64,000 nucleotides of DNA from contig CAYFMQ010000016.1 in NCBI GenBank assembly GCA_964344255.1, forward strand, positions 6,962-70,961, in the 5' to 3' direction. Below are positions 41,303-50,019 of the stretch, piece after piece. The position numbers were made by a program, and so were the translations under genes. Each line of letters starts with the position of its first letter. The first letter of the stretch is position 1. Source of the DNA: JAJFIE01 sp964344255. GTDB lineage: Bacteria; Pseudomonadota; Alphaproteobacteria; Rhodospirillales; Casp-alpha2. The notes under the pieces are model-generated. The model made no database searches. It was given only the letters and a program-made list of their open reading frames with translations, and was not told where the DNA came from.

Positions 41303-43014
41303 CAGAACAGAAAGTACCGTTGCGCCATCGGCAATACCGAGGCTGGTTCGCAGGTCAGCAATTCCCCGTTGGCCCGGACCTCATAGGTTTCCGGATCGAC
41401 CTCGATCTCAGGTGTCGCATCGTTCAGAACCATGCTCGACTTTCCGATCTGGCTTCGCGTATTCGCCACGGGAACCATCGATTTCTCGACGTTGAGCTTC
41501 CGGCCAATATCCTGATCCATCGCGGCCTGGGATACGAACGTCACGCTTGATGAACTGAGCGAGCGTCCAAATGCACCGAACATTGGTCGGTAATGTACCG
41601 GCTGAGGCGTGGGAATTGAGGCGTTTGGATCACCCATCGGCGCCGCGGTGATCGTGCCGCCAATCATGACCAAATCCGGTTTTACACCGAAAAAGGCAGG
41701 CGACCATAAAACAAGATCGGCACGCTTGCCGGTTTCGACAGAACCGATGTGATCCGCAATACCATGGGTAATCGCAGGATTGATCGTGTATTTGGCAATG
41801 TATCGCTTGATCCGGTAATTATCGTTATCGCCGGTCTCTTCGGGAAGAGCGCCACGTTGCCGTTTCATTTTGTCCGCGGTCTGCCATGTACGAACCAGCA
41901 CCTCGCCGACCCGGCCCATAGCCTGGCTGTCGGATGCGATGATGGAGAACGCCCCAATATCGTGGAGAATATCCTCGGCGGCGATTGTTTCCTTGCGAAT
42001 GCGGCTCTCGGCAAACGCCACGTCCTCGGGAATGCTGGCGTCCAAGTGATGGCACACCATGAGCATGTCGAGGTGCTCTTCCAGTGTGTTCACCGTGTAC
42101 GGGCGTGTCGGGTTTGTCGATGACGGGATGACGTTCGGCATGCCGCACACCTTGATGATATCGGGCGCGTGCCCCCCGCCTGCGCCTTCTGTATGAAACG
42201 CATGGATGGTGCGGCCCTTAAAGGCGGCTATCGTGTTCTCGACGAACCCCGATTCGTTCAGCGTATCCGTGTGGATCATGACCTGGATATCGGACTCGTC
42301 AGCGACGTTAAGGCAACAATCAATCGCCCCCGGCGTTGTTCCCCAATCCTCGTGCAGCTTAAGGGCACACGCACCGGCGGCGATCTGTTCCAATAACGCC
42401 TCCGGCTGTGAAGCGTTTCCCTTTCCGGAGAACCCGAAGTTCATGGGCAAGCCATCAGCCGCCTGGATCATTCGGCTGATGTGCCAGCTTCCTGGTGTAC
42501 ACGTGGTCGCGTTGGTGCCGGTCGCCGGCCCGGTGCCGCCACCCAGCATCGTGGTAACGCCCGACATCAGGGCGTCATCGACCTGTTGCGGACAAATCAT
42601 GTGAATGTGGGAATCGAATCCGCCGGCAGTCAGGATTTTACCCTCGCCGGCGATGGCCTCGGTTGACGGCCCGATGATGATATCAACGCCAGGCTGCGTG
42701 TCCGGATTACCTGCCTTGCCTATCCCGACGATCAAGCCATCCTTGAGGCCAACATCGGCCTTCACGATCCCCCAGGTGTCAACGATCAGCGCGTTGGTGA
42801 TAACCGTATCGACAGCGCCGTCCTTGCGGGTGACCTGAGACTGCCCCATGCCATCGCGGATGACCTTGCCGCCGCCGAACTTGACCTCCTCGCCATAGAT
42901 CGTGAAATCCCGCTCAACTTCTGCAAAAAGCTCCGTATCCGCGAGGCGGACCTTGTCGCCCGTCGTCGGGCCGTACATGTCTGCATAGGCGCGTTTGGAA
43001 ATGGTTGTTGGCAT
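41302..43014 (-). CDS. ureC: Urease alpha subunit UreC
   Basis: This is the catalytic subunit that hydrolyses urea to ammonia and carbamate with two nickel ions. The 570-residue protein aligns with the Klebsiella enzyme with an offset of two: H136 and H138 (SHIHMI), the carbamylated lysine K219 (CALKLHEDWG), H248, H274, the flap C321-H322 and an aspartate near 362 are in place, so it should be active. The ATG at 43014 gives MPTTISKRAYADMYGPTTGD; a longer frame to 43155 overlaps ureB. Confidence 0.98.
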   Translation of the reverse strand: MPTTISKRAYADMYGPTTGDKVRLADTELFAEVERDFTIYGEEVKFGGGKVIRDGMGQSQVTRKDGAVDTVITNALIVDTWGIVKADVGLKDGLIVGIGKAGNPDTQPGVDIIIGPSTEAIAGEGKILTAGGFDSHIHMICPQQVDDALMSGVTTMLGGGTGPATGTNATTCTPGSWHISRMIQAADGLPMNFGFSGKGNASQPEALLEQIAAGACALKLHEDWGTTPGAIDCCLNVADESDIQVMIHTDTLNESGFVENTIAAFKGRTIHAFHTEGAGGGHAPDIIKVCGMPNVIPSSTNPTRPYTVNTLEEHLDMLMVCHHLDASIPEDVAFAESRIRKETIAAEDILHDIGAFSIIASDSQAMGRVGEVLVRTWQTADKMKRQRGALPEETGDNDNYRIKRYIAKYTINPAITHGIADHIGSVETGKRADLVLWSPAFFGVKPDLVMIGGTITAAPMGDPNASIPTPQPVHYRPMFGAFGRSLSSSSVTFVSQAAMDQDIGRKLNVEKSMVPVANTRSQIGKSSMVLNDATPEIEVDPETYEVRANGELLTCEPASVLPMAQRYFLF

Positions 43015-43027
43015 CTTCTCTTCTTTC

Positions 43028-43336
43028 TCAGTCCAGCGTGCCCATAATGGCCTGATTGAAACCGTAGACCTCGCGTTTACCGGATAACGGTACAAGCGAT
43101 ACCTCACGCGACTGCCCGGGTTCAAAACGCACGGCCGTGCCGGCAGGAATATCAAGCCGTTTACCTCGCGTTACCTCGCGATCAAACTGTAGAGCTTCAT
43201 TGGTTTCATAGAAATGGTAATGGCTTCCGACCTGCACTGGACGGTCGCCGGAATTTGCGACAGTGAGGACAATGACATCCGCACCCGAATTCAACTCGAT
43301 GTCACCGTTATTAATTATGAATTCCCCTGGAATCAT
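43028..43336 (-). CDS. ureB: Urease beta subunit UreB
   Basis: This 102-residue structural subunit starts MIPGEFIINNGDIELN, the typical opening, and contains GDRPVQVGSHYHFYETNEALQFDR and GTAVRFEPGQ, the beta-sandwich that packs against UreC. It lies 13 bases before ureC and 10 after ureA. Separate ureA and ureB genes are the usual bacterial arrangement. Confidence 0.97.
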   Translation of the reverse strand: MIPGEFIINNGDIELNSGADVIVLTVANSGDRPVQVGSHYHFYETNEALQFDREVTRGKRLDIPAGTAVRFEPGQSREVSLVPLSGKREVYGFNQAIMGTLD

Positions 43337-43346
43337 GATTCCTACT

Positions 43347-43649
43347 CTATCTGATCGGATTGTGAACGGTTACCAACTTGGTGCCATCAGGGAATGTCGC
43401 CTCAACCTGAACGTCGTAAATCATTTCGGCAACGCCTTCCATGACGTCATCCCGGGAGAGCACCGTTGCCCCCTCGGTCATCATCTCAGCGACGGATTTG
43501 CCATCGCGCGCCCCTTCGATCACAAAATCAGTGATCAATGCGACAGCTTCGGGGTGGTTGAGCTTGACGCCTCGTTCCAGCCGCCGCCTGGCAACCATGG
43601 CGGCCATTGATATCAGGAGCTTATCTTTCTCTCGAGGGGTCAGATTCAT
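43347..43649 (-). CDS. ureA: Urease gamma subunit UreA
   Basis: This 100-residue subunit starts MNLTPREKDKLLISMAAMVARRRLERGVKLNHPEA; the conserved LTPREKDKLL and LNHPEAVALI are diagnostic. The C-terminus EATFPDGTKLVTVHNPI contacts UreC. It lies 13 bases after ureD. Confidence 0.98.
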   Translation of the reverse strand: MNLTPREKDKLLISMAAMVARRRLERGVKLNHPEAVALITDFVIEGARDGKSVAEMMTEGATVLSRDDVMEGVAEMIYDVQVEATFPDGTKLVTVHNPIR

Positions 43650-43662
43650 GGTGTTCTCCGTC

Positions 43663-44505
43663 TCACGTATGCCAGACCCGTGGCAAGGGCCGCTTCTCTC
43701 TCAATATACCAAGCGCCCCCATGAGGTCACGCCGCAAAGTCTCGCCTGTCGGCGCTATGATCCGTGTGACCATGATGTTCTCTGAGGGCTGGCTAACACC
43801 AAGAGTCGAGTTGACAGTAATTGATCGCAAAGTATTGATCTCGTCCTCAAGCCCGTTTCCTATCTTTACAATGGTTGCAAAGGCACGCCCCCCACCAAGT
43901 GCGCCAATTCCATCCAGCAACGACATATCGAAAGGAAGTCGCGTGTCATCAGCGAAAATCAGGTGTCCGTCTATCCTAATACGCCAACGGTCCCTGAACG
44001 CACCTTCGACAACCGCTTCACCCATGGCCATGCGTCCCAGGATAACGGATTCGACTGCCAACAAACGTGCGTCCGAAGCAAGCTCGACATCAAAGCATCG
44101 TTGCAGTCGACCGCCATTGAACAGGATCGTTTCCTGCGGCAGCCATTCCGCACTGGCGCCAGATGCGACACCGAGCCGGTTCGTGATCAGGGCGTCATCG
44201 CCGGTTGATCGATAGATCCGCTCGCAGGCTTGGGATGTGAATGTGGCACAGGCATTCTCATCGACGAGAGCGTTAAATGATAACGTATCACCGCCTGTTA
44301 AACCGCCGGCCGTATTGAGGAATACCGCTTCAGGTGGAGCATCGTAGGTTTTTGGCAGGCGGACCTTGCAGCAACCAGCCTGATGGAGGTGGCTTAATCG
44401 GATTTTGCCGTCCTTGCGTGAAAACCTGACATCGCCTTCGCCTTGGGCTCGTTGAAGTTTATGACCTGCCTCAGACAGGCAGACGCCATCGAGCATTATT
44501 GTCAT
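43663..44505 (-). CDS. ureD: Urease accessory protein UreD
   Basis: UreD (UreH) binds apo-urease first and recruits UreF and UreG. The 280-residue protein contains LNTAGGLTGGDTLSFNALVDENA and TSQACERIYRSTGDDA, both conserved, and WLPQETILFNGGRL near the middle. It is the first gene of the ureDABCEFG series; an alternative start four codons in (MLDGV) is possible. The promoter should lie in the 397-base gap before the SLC13 gene. Confidence 0.94.
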   Translation of the reverse strand: MTIMLDGVCLSEAGHKLQRAQGEGDVRFSRKDGKIRLSHLHQAGCCKVRLPKTYDAPPEAVFLNTAGGLTGGDTLSFNALVDENACATFTSQACERIYRSTGDDALITNRLGVASGASAEWLPQETILFNGGRLQRCFDVELASDARLLAVESVILGRMAMGEAVVEGAFRDRWRIRIDGHLIFADDTRLPFDMSLLDGIGALGGGRAFATIVKIGNGLEDEINTLRSITVNSTLGVSQPSENIMVTRIIAPTGETLRRDLMGALGILREKRPLPRVWHT

Positions 44506-44902
44506 TAATTTCGCCTTCGGGGCTCTTCAGCAACAATCCTTGCAGGGATCATGAAAGCATACGTGTACCTTAGCTCATGCATATCTGTATAGAACTATAT
44601 TTCCCCGAAATGAGTCTCATCCATGCAGCTTAAACGAGGCAAATCTTATAATTATGGGCTAACTCTTTGACACTTGTTGCACTTAGACACGTTTTCCGCT
44701 TCTGCCGCCGGTCCAGTGTGATCACATCACCGAGCATCGATAAAAGCTGGTTTAGAAATGCAATCCCTCAGAGCAGGTTATTGTACTAGAAAATACTGTT
44801 GAATTTACAAGCTGTGTAACCTATACAGTCCGCAAAGATTGCTTTTTTGCGCAGCTTAAAAGGCAGTCATACAATTATAACTGGGATATAACGCGAGTAA
44901 CT
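44506..44902. other. 397-base divergent control region between ureD and the SLC13 gene
   Basis: This AT-rich gap contains no protein gene. It must hold the promoter of the urease operon (minus strand) and of the transporter pair (plus strand, candidate at 44847-44875). I see no NtrC-type or LysR-type site that I would call with confidence. Confidence 0.6.
44847..44875 (+). promoter_or_regulatory. Candidate promoter TTGCGC-17-TACAAT for the SLC13/Usp pair
   Basis: TTGCGC (44847-44852) and TACAAT (44870-44875) are separated by 17 bases, with transcription predicted near 44882, 21 bases before the TTG start of the transporter gene. The -10 box matches five of six consensus bases. Confidence 0.5.
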
Positions 44903-46432
44903 TTGAATACCGCCGCAAAAATCCAAAGGCTCCGTCATTTACGTGAAATCACCGGTTTCTCGGCTAACCGGCTACGCGCGGGCGCGGTGGTTGTCGGCTC
45001 CCGGCTCAACCTTATTTATTTCTGGAACAAAAAGTGGTTTTTCATCGCCATGATGGTTGGGGCGGGTATGCTCAGCATGCCTTTGCCACCCGGGCTGAGC
45101 CATGACGCCATGGTGGTTCTGACGATGTCCGTCGTTGCGACCATCCTGTTCATCACCGAACCGATCCCCCTGCCAACCGTCGCCTTGCTGATTATCTGTG
45201 CACAGGTCTTGTTACTGGATTTGTCTTCGACGGACGTCGCCAAGAGCCTGATGACCGATTCCGTGCTGTTTATCATGGGATCGTTGATGCTCGCCGTTGC
45301 AGTGGTCAAACAAAAGCTGGACAAACGGATCGCCTGGCTGCTCGTGCGGATTACCGGCACGGGAACAGCGCGCATCTGTTTCGGCATCTCCGTCATATCC
45401 GGCCTTCTCGCCTCGTTTGTCGGCGAACACACCGTTGCCGCGATGATGCTGCCCGTTGGCATTACCTTGATCAATTTAACTTCCGATGACCCCAAGCAGG
45501 TTCGTCGGCTGGCCGCCGTTTTGCTGTTTTCGATCGCCTATGGCTGCTCAGTCGCCGGGATCGGAACGCCGTCCGGCGGCGCCAGGAACGCCATCATGAT
45601 CGGCTATTGGCGGGAGTTCTTCGTCGACCCGCTGAACCCGGAAACCTACCGGTATATCATCGATTACGTGCACTGGATGATGTACGCCTATCCGATTTTC
45701 CTTCTGCAGTTACCCTTCGTAACCCTGATTCTCTGGTTTACGTTCCGACCCGAGCAAAAAGACCTGTCCCGCGCTGTCGTCAAACTGCGCGCCCAGGTGG
45801 AAGCCGAGGGCTCCATGAAACGGGGCGATTGGATGTCGATATTTCTTTTTGTCCTGATCCTGGTTGGATGGGTTACCGTATCGGGCGATATCGGCATGGG
45901 AACGGTAGCCATCCTCGGCGCATCTCTCTTTCTTATCACCGGCCTGGTTCGGTGGGAGGATATTAACGTCGGCGTTAACTGGGGCGTTGTCTTGCTCTAC
46001 GCTGCAGCCATTTCACTCGGCGTGGAGATGAAAGTAACCGGGGCCGCGCTCTGGGTTGCTGAACATTTCCTCGATTTACTAACCCCCTTCGGCATGGACG
46101 AAGGCATCGGCCTGTGGGGCGCCGTTTCGGTCCTGACGACCCTGGTGACCAACACCATGTCCAACGGCGCGGCTGTCGCAGTGCTGGGTCCGATTGTCCT
46201 GAAACTTGCCGTTGCGGCGGAGGAAAGCCCCATTATCATCGGTTTCATCACCTCCATTTCGTCCGCCTTTGCGTACCTGACCGTTATCGGCACGCCGGCA
46301 TGCACCATCGTCTATGCTTCGGGATATTTGAAAACGACAGATTTTTTGGTTGTCGGCTGGAAGATGGTGCTAATGTCTACCATCTTGATGCTTATAGCGG
46401 CCTCTCTCTACTGGCCGTTTGTGGGAGTGTAA
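44903..46432 (+). CDS. SLC13/DASS-family anion transporter
   Basis: The 509-residue protein has roughly a dozen hydrophobic segments and the divalent anion:sodium symporter pattern: MTDSVLFIMGSLML, SGLLASFVGEHTVAAMMLPVGITL, GCSVAGIGTPSGGARNAI and VTNTMSNGAAVAVLGPIVL, the paired SNT-like helical hairpins. Likely substrates are dicarboxylates or sulfate-like anions. The start is TTG at 44903, the only start upstream of the first membrane helix with an appropriate leader. It is followed after 3 bases by a dual Usp protein gene, which probably regulates it. Confidence 0.82.
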   Translation: MNTAAKIQRLRHLREITGFSANRLRAGAVVVGSRLNLIYFWNKKWFFIAMMVGAGMLSMPLPPGLSHDAMVVLTMSVVATILFITEPIPLPTVALLIICAQVLLLDLSSTDVAKSLMTDSVLFIMGSLMLAVAVVKQKLDKRIAWLLVRITGTGTARICFGISVISGLLASFVGEHTVAAMMLPVGITLINLTSDDPKQVRRLAAVLLFSIAYGCSVAGIGTPSGGARNAIMIGYWREFFVDPLNPETYRYIIDYVHWMMYAYPIFLLQLPFVTLILWFTFRPEQKDLSRAVVKLRAQVEAEGSMKRGDWMSIFLFVLILVGWVTVSGDIGMGTVAILGASLFLITGLVRWEDINVGVNWGVVLLYAAAISLGVEMKVTGAALWVAEHFLDLLTPFGMDEGIGLWGAVSVLTTLVTNTMSNGAAVAVLGPIVLKLAVAAEESPIIIGFITSISSAFAYLTVIGTPACTIVYASGYLKTTDFLVVGWKMVLMSTILMLIAASLYWPFVGV

Positions 46433-46435
46433 GCA

Positions 46436-47404
46436 ATGCCAAGTCCGGACGAAGTCCTGACGGAACAGGAACATCGCGAAGACCGGTTTCGCATCCTGGT
46501 CTGTATTGATGGCTCAGACGAATCATACCAAGGCCTTAAATACGCGGCAAAGCTGGGCAGTGGCGTCGATGCCGATATCGTCCTTCTTCATGTCCGTCCG
46601 CTGGACCAGGGGTTGCGCTCCGGTGGTCTGCAGGTACGGGTTGCCCGGGAAAACATGCTCGATTGGGGGCTGGATCTGCCCGGGACAACTTATCTGAAAA
46701 AAGGCTACGACATCCTGCTGGAACTCGGCGTCGCCGACGAAAACTGGCAGCAAAAGACATACCACACCGGGGTCGATGGCGATCCGCTGGGCGATTACAA
46801 AGTCGAATACATAAACGACGAAGGCAAGGTCATCGTCATGAAGCTCAAGGTAGCGGCGGACGTTGCAACCGGTATCCTCGAACAGTGGGAACTGGGGCCC
46901 TACGATATCATCATTCTCGGCGCATCGGGCCGTAAACGGGGCATGGCCAAGACGCTCTGGGATCCGGCTGTTTCCGAAAAGGTGGTGACCCATGCGAAAT
47001 GTTCCGTCCTCGTCGCCCGCCATCTGGATGTCGGCCACGGCCATCTGATCTGTACCGATGGTTCCGAGCGCTCCATGGACATGGTGCGCAAGGACGCCTA
47101 CCTGGCGAGCCGCTGTGAATGCCCCATTTCCCTGATGTCCGTTGCACTGGACGCAAGCGGAGAAGAGGAGGCCCGAAACAACGTCGAGGCCGCAAAGAAA
47201 GAACTGAACGCCATGGGTATCGAGGTAGAAGAATGCCTGATTGCCGTTGGCGATCCGGTCAGGGAAATTGTCGAGGCGGGCCCTGATTACTCGGTCGTCG
47301 TGGTTTCCGACACCTCCAAGTCCGGCCTGCAGCGCCTGATCGTAGGCAGCATCGCCTTCAAGGTTTTGCAGCAGTCCCACAATTCGGTGATGGTGGTACG
47401 CTAA
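46436..47404 (+). CDS. Universal stress protein with two Usp domains
   Basis: The 322-residue protein has a first Usp-like domain (FRILVCIDGSDESYQGLKYA, ending IIILGASGRKRGMAKTLWDPAVSEKVVTHAKCSVLVAR) interrupted by a long insert of about 60-80 residues, and a second (HLICTDGSERSMDMV ... VVVVSDTSKSGLQRLIVGSIAFKVLQQSHNSVMVVR). The ATP-binding GxxG pattern is partly kept. It is cytoplasmic and begins 3 bases after the SLC13 gene, so a regulatory role for that transporter is inferred; dual-Usp proteins next to transporters are known from other bacteria. Confidence 0.85.
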   Translation: MPSPDEVLTEQEHREDRFRILVCIDGSDESYQGLKYAAKLGSGVDADIVLLHVRPLDQGLRSGGLQVRVARENMLDWGLDLPGTTYLKKGYDILLELGVADENWQQKTYHTGVDGDPLGDYKVEYINDEGKVIVMKLKVAADVATGILEQWELGPYDIIILGASGRKRGMAKTLWDPAVSEKVVTHAKCSVLVARHLDVGHGHLICTDGSERSMDMVRKDAYLASRCECPISLMSVALDASGEEEARNNVEAAKKELNAMGIEVEECLIAVGDPVREIVEAGPDYSVVVVSDTSKSGLQRLIVGSIAFKVLQQSHNSVMVVR

Positions 47405-47553
47405 GCCTGGACAAAAAGCGGGCATGTTCCTGGGCTGTCAGGTTCCGGTCATATACGTGGATTGTAATACTGCAAACGCAACATACCTGACGCGATCAGG
47501 ATTTCCGAACCGGCAGTATCCTTGCCATCGGACAAAATACGGGGTGGGAAGCA

Positions 47554-48318
47554 ATGACACGATTAACCGCTTACGGTTCTGACGGCGGCATCGCCGGAGA
47601 TTGCCGGACAAGCTGCTTACTCATCGATGATGACATCCTGATCGACGCCGGGACAGGTCTCGGCGATGTGCCCAACGAGGCCATGGCGAAGATCGACAAT
47701 ATCTTTCTCAGCCATGTTCACATGGATCATATCGCCTGTCTTCCTTTGCTGATTGATACGGTGCTCTTGCAACGCCAATCTCCGGTTACTGTCCATGTGC
47801 CAGCCGGGGATGAAACGACGCTGATGCAGCATGTTTTCAACGGCATTATATGGCCCGATTTCACCTGCATTCCGTCACCGGAAAAACCGGGGTTAAGGAT
47901 CGAACCGATATCCGACACACCCTATGAGATCAACGGACGGCGGATCGGCATCCTGCCTGTCAACCATCACGGAGAGGCTGTCGGCTTCTGGATCGAAGGA
48001 AATGAAGGAAAGCTCGCGTTCACCGGCGATACGGGACCTTGCGACGATTTCTGGCGTGCTGTCAACGAGCTGGAAAATGTCCGCTCTGTTGTTGTCGAAT
48101 GTTCTTTCCCGAATGACCTTGAGGAACTCGCCATCAATACGGGACATTTAACCCCGTTACTGATGGCCGCAGGACTGGACATGCTGGAGGAAGTCCCCGA
48201 GGTCTACGCGACCCATATGAAACCCTTTGCAAAGGCAAAGATTCGTGAGGAAATCTCAGCTCTCTCACCTCGTTATGAAATCGGCATTCTTGAGAACGGC
48301 CAGACGATCAATTTTTAA
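47554..48318 (+). CDS. MBL-fold hydrolase, cyclic-nucleotide phosphodiesterase-like
   Basis: The 254-residue protein has the metallo-beta-lactamase motif H54-x-H56-x-D58-H59 in LSHVHMDHI and downstream FTGDTGP and INTGHLTP metal ligands. The N-terminus LTAYGSDGG and the overall order resemble class II 3',5'-cyclic nucleotide phosphodiesterases. That would link it to cAMP turnover, but other MBL hydrolases share the fold. It has no signal peptide. Convergent with the following GATase-like gene (6 bases). Confidence 0.75.
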   Translation: MTRLTAYGSDGGIAGDCRTSCLLIDDDILIDAGTGLGDVPNEAMAKIDNIFLSHVHMDHIACLPLLIDTVLLQRQSPVTVHVPAGDETTLMQHVFNGIIWPDFTCIPSPEKPGLRIEPISDTPYEINGRRIGILPVNHHGEAVGFWIEGNEGKLAFTGDTGPCDDFWRAVNELENVRSVVVECSFPNDLEELAINTGHLTPLLMAAGLDMLEEVPEVYATHMKPFAKAKIREEISALSPRYEIGILENGQTINF

Positions 48319-48324
48319 AGGCCG

Positions 48325-49059
48325 CTACAAACCCGCGACCAGCTTCAGAAAATTTTCCACCAGCACGTTGCCGGCGTCGCGTTCGTGGTAGTTTTGCATC
48401 CATTCAGGCGCCTTGAACCGCCAGACGGCGCCCAGTGTCTCGTGGGTCGCTTCCGGATGGAACTGGGTGGAATAGCAGTGATCACCGAAATCGAGCGCAG
48501 CGACGGGAACCCGCTCGCTGCTGGCAAGAAGCGTGGCCCCAAAGGGGACATCCGCCACATGCTCGGAATTTGCGTAATGGAAGATATCGCCGTCGCCGAT
48601 CGAAGCCATGATGGGGCTGGTCCGCCCTGCTTCGGTCAGCCTGATCGGGAACGTTCCCGCATAGGGCCCTTCCGCCAGATGTTCGACTACGGCGCCTTCG
48701 GCATGGGATAACAACTGGTGTGAGCCGCAAATGGCCAGGATGGGGATTTTACGGGATCTCATTTCTGGCAGCCAGGCGCGAACCGATTTCTGCCAGTCCG
48801 TGTGATCGTGTACCGAATTGTAGCTGCCGGCGAGCACCAGGCCGTCCACCTCATCCGGTTCAGGGAGAATCTCACCGATACATACGTTGCAGGTATCGAT
48901 GCTGATGCCGTCCACATGGCTGTAGTTCTTGACGAACCACAGGCCTTCCTGGTCCTTGTCCTCGAAGTGATCATAAACCGAGGCGTCGTAACTGCCCGGT
49001 TCTCCCATCATTTCAACAAAGACGACACGTTTGGTCTTTTTCGTCACGTGGTCAGGCAA
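48325..49059 (-). CDS. Class I glutamine amidotransferase-like protein
   Basis: The 244-residue protein has the GATase triad: C111 in LAICGSHQLL, H201 and E203 in TQFHPEATHE. It resembles stand-alone GATase domains such as gamma-glutamyl hydrolase-like or GMP-synthase-like glutaminases, with no synthetase domain. The oxyanion motif LVLAGSYNSVHD differs from the usual PGG. The start is a TTG at 49059 with GGAGG 8 bases upstream; the nearby ATG is out of frame. Substrate unknown. Confidence 0.75.
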   Translation of the reverse strand: MPDHVTKKTKRVVFVEMMGEPGSYDASVYDHFEDKDQEGLWFVKNYSHVDGISIDTCNVCIGEILPEPDEVDGLVLAGSYNSVHDHTDWQKSVRAWLPEMRSRKIPILAICGSHQLLSHAEGAVVEHLAEGPYAGTFPIRLTEAGRTSPIMASIGDGDIFHYANSEHVADVPFGATLLASSERVPVAALDFGDHCYSTQFHPEATHETLGAVWRFKAPEWMQNYHERDAGNVLVENFLKLVAGL

Positions 49060-49158
49060 ATCGCATGCCTCCTATCCAGTCCACGCCGCAAACTTATGGT
49101 CTGAAACCGGAAGATGCCAGAGAAGATTGAAAGCTAAAACGTTGAGGGGGAAAACGGT

Positions 49159-49926
49159 TCAGTCAGAGAGTACGCCTGAGACGGATACCCTCAAAAGTTC
49201 TTTCGAAAACGGTTTGGCAAGGGCGCCGTCAGCGCCGATTTTCGTGGCGGCTTCCAACGCCGTGCCGCTCTCCATGGAATTATCAACCCCACCGGACATG
49301 GCGATGATCTTTACCTTGGGCCAGTTGGTCTTGATACCGCGGATGGCCTCTATGCCGCCGATTCCGGGCATAAATATATCGGTCAGCACAACATCGATGG
49401 AAAGAATATCATGGGATGCAATGGCCTGCTCAAATGACTCGGACGTATGAACGACATAGTGCGTTTCGGGCAGCATGGCGGCGACCGCCATGCGAACGGT
49501 GCGGCTATCATCAATAATCAGGACCTGTTTCTTTTTCGTACTGTCGAGAACCTTGTTCACGGTCGCGACGAGTTCTTCTTCCTGGAATGGCTTTTTCAGG
49601 ACGGCGTGAGCACCGACGCCGCGAGCAGCGCTGAGTAACTTCATGGGATCAAGGGAAGCGTCCCCCGCCGACATGGCGACCACGGCAATATTGGGTTCCT
49701 GAGCCCGGATGCGGGCAATGGCCTCAATGCCACCCATTCCCGGCAGGATGATATCCGTCAGCACGACGGAAACGTCCGGCACGAAACCTTCGGAAAACAC
49801 ATCCTCGAAGGATTCCGATGTAACCACCCGAAACCCACTGTTTATCAGCATATCGCTCGCAATCCGGTTCACCGTCGGGGAATCGTCGACGACCAGCACG
49901 CGGGGCTTGCCATTCACTTCATTCAT
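49159..49926 (-). CDS. Tandem receiver-domain response regulator without output domain
   Basis: The 255-residue protein consists of two CheY-like domains. The first (8-127) has the acidic pair D14-D15, phospho-acceptor D58 in VVLTDIILPG and lysine K112. The second (134-253) has IIDDSRTV, D183 in VVLTDIFMPG and a KPF lysine near 240. There is no DNA-binding or enzymatic domain, so it must act through protein contacts or as a phosphate sink. A single receiver protein is encoded 2.3 kb away. No histidine kinase gene is in the window. Confidence 0.88.
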   Translation of the reverse strand: MNEVNGKPRVLVVDDSPTVNRIASDMLINSGFRVVTSESFEDVFSEGFVPDVSVVLTDIILPGMGGIEAIARIRAQEPNIAVVAMSAGDASLDPMKLLSAARGVGAHAVLKKPFQEEELVATVNKVLDSTKKKQVLIIDDSRTVRMAVAAMLPETHYVVHTSESFEQAIASHDILSIDVVLTDIFMPGIGGIEAIRGIKTNWPKVKIIAMSGGVDNSMESGTALEAATKIGADGALAKPFSKELLRVSVSGVLSD

Positions 49927-50019
49927 TTACCCATTCCCTTGCACAGGATGGCCTATTAATACCCACACTGGGGCTGGGGTAAAGTATTCTGTATGCCAGC
50001 CAGATGTAAAATGAATGGC

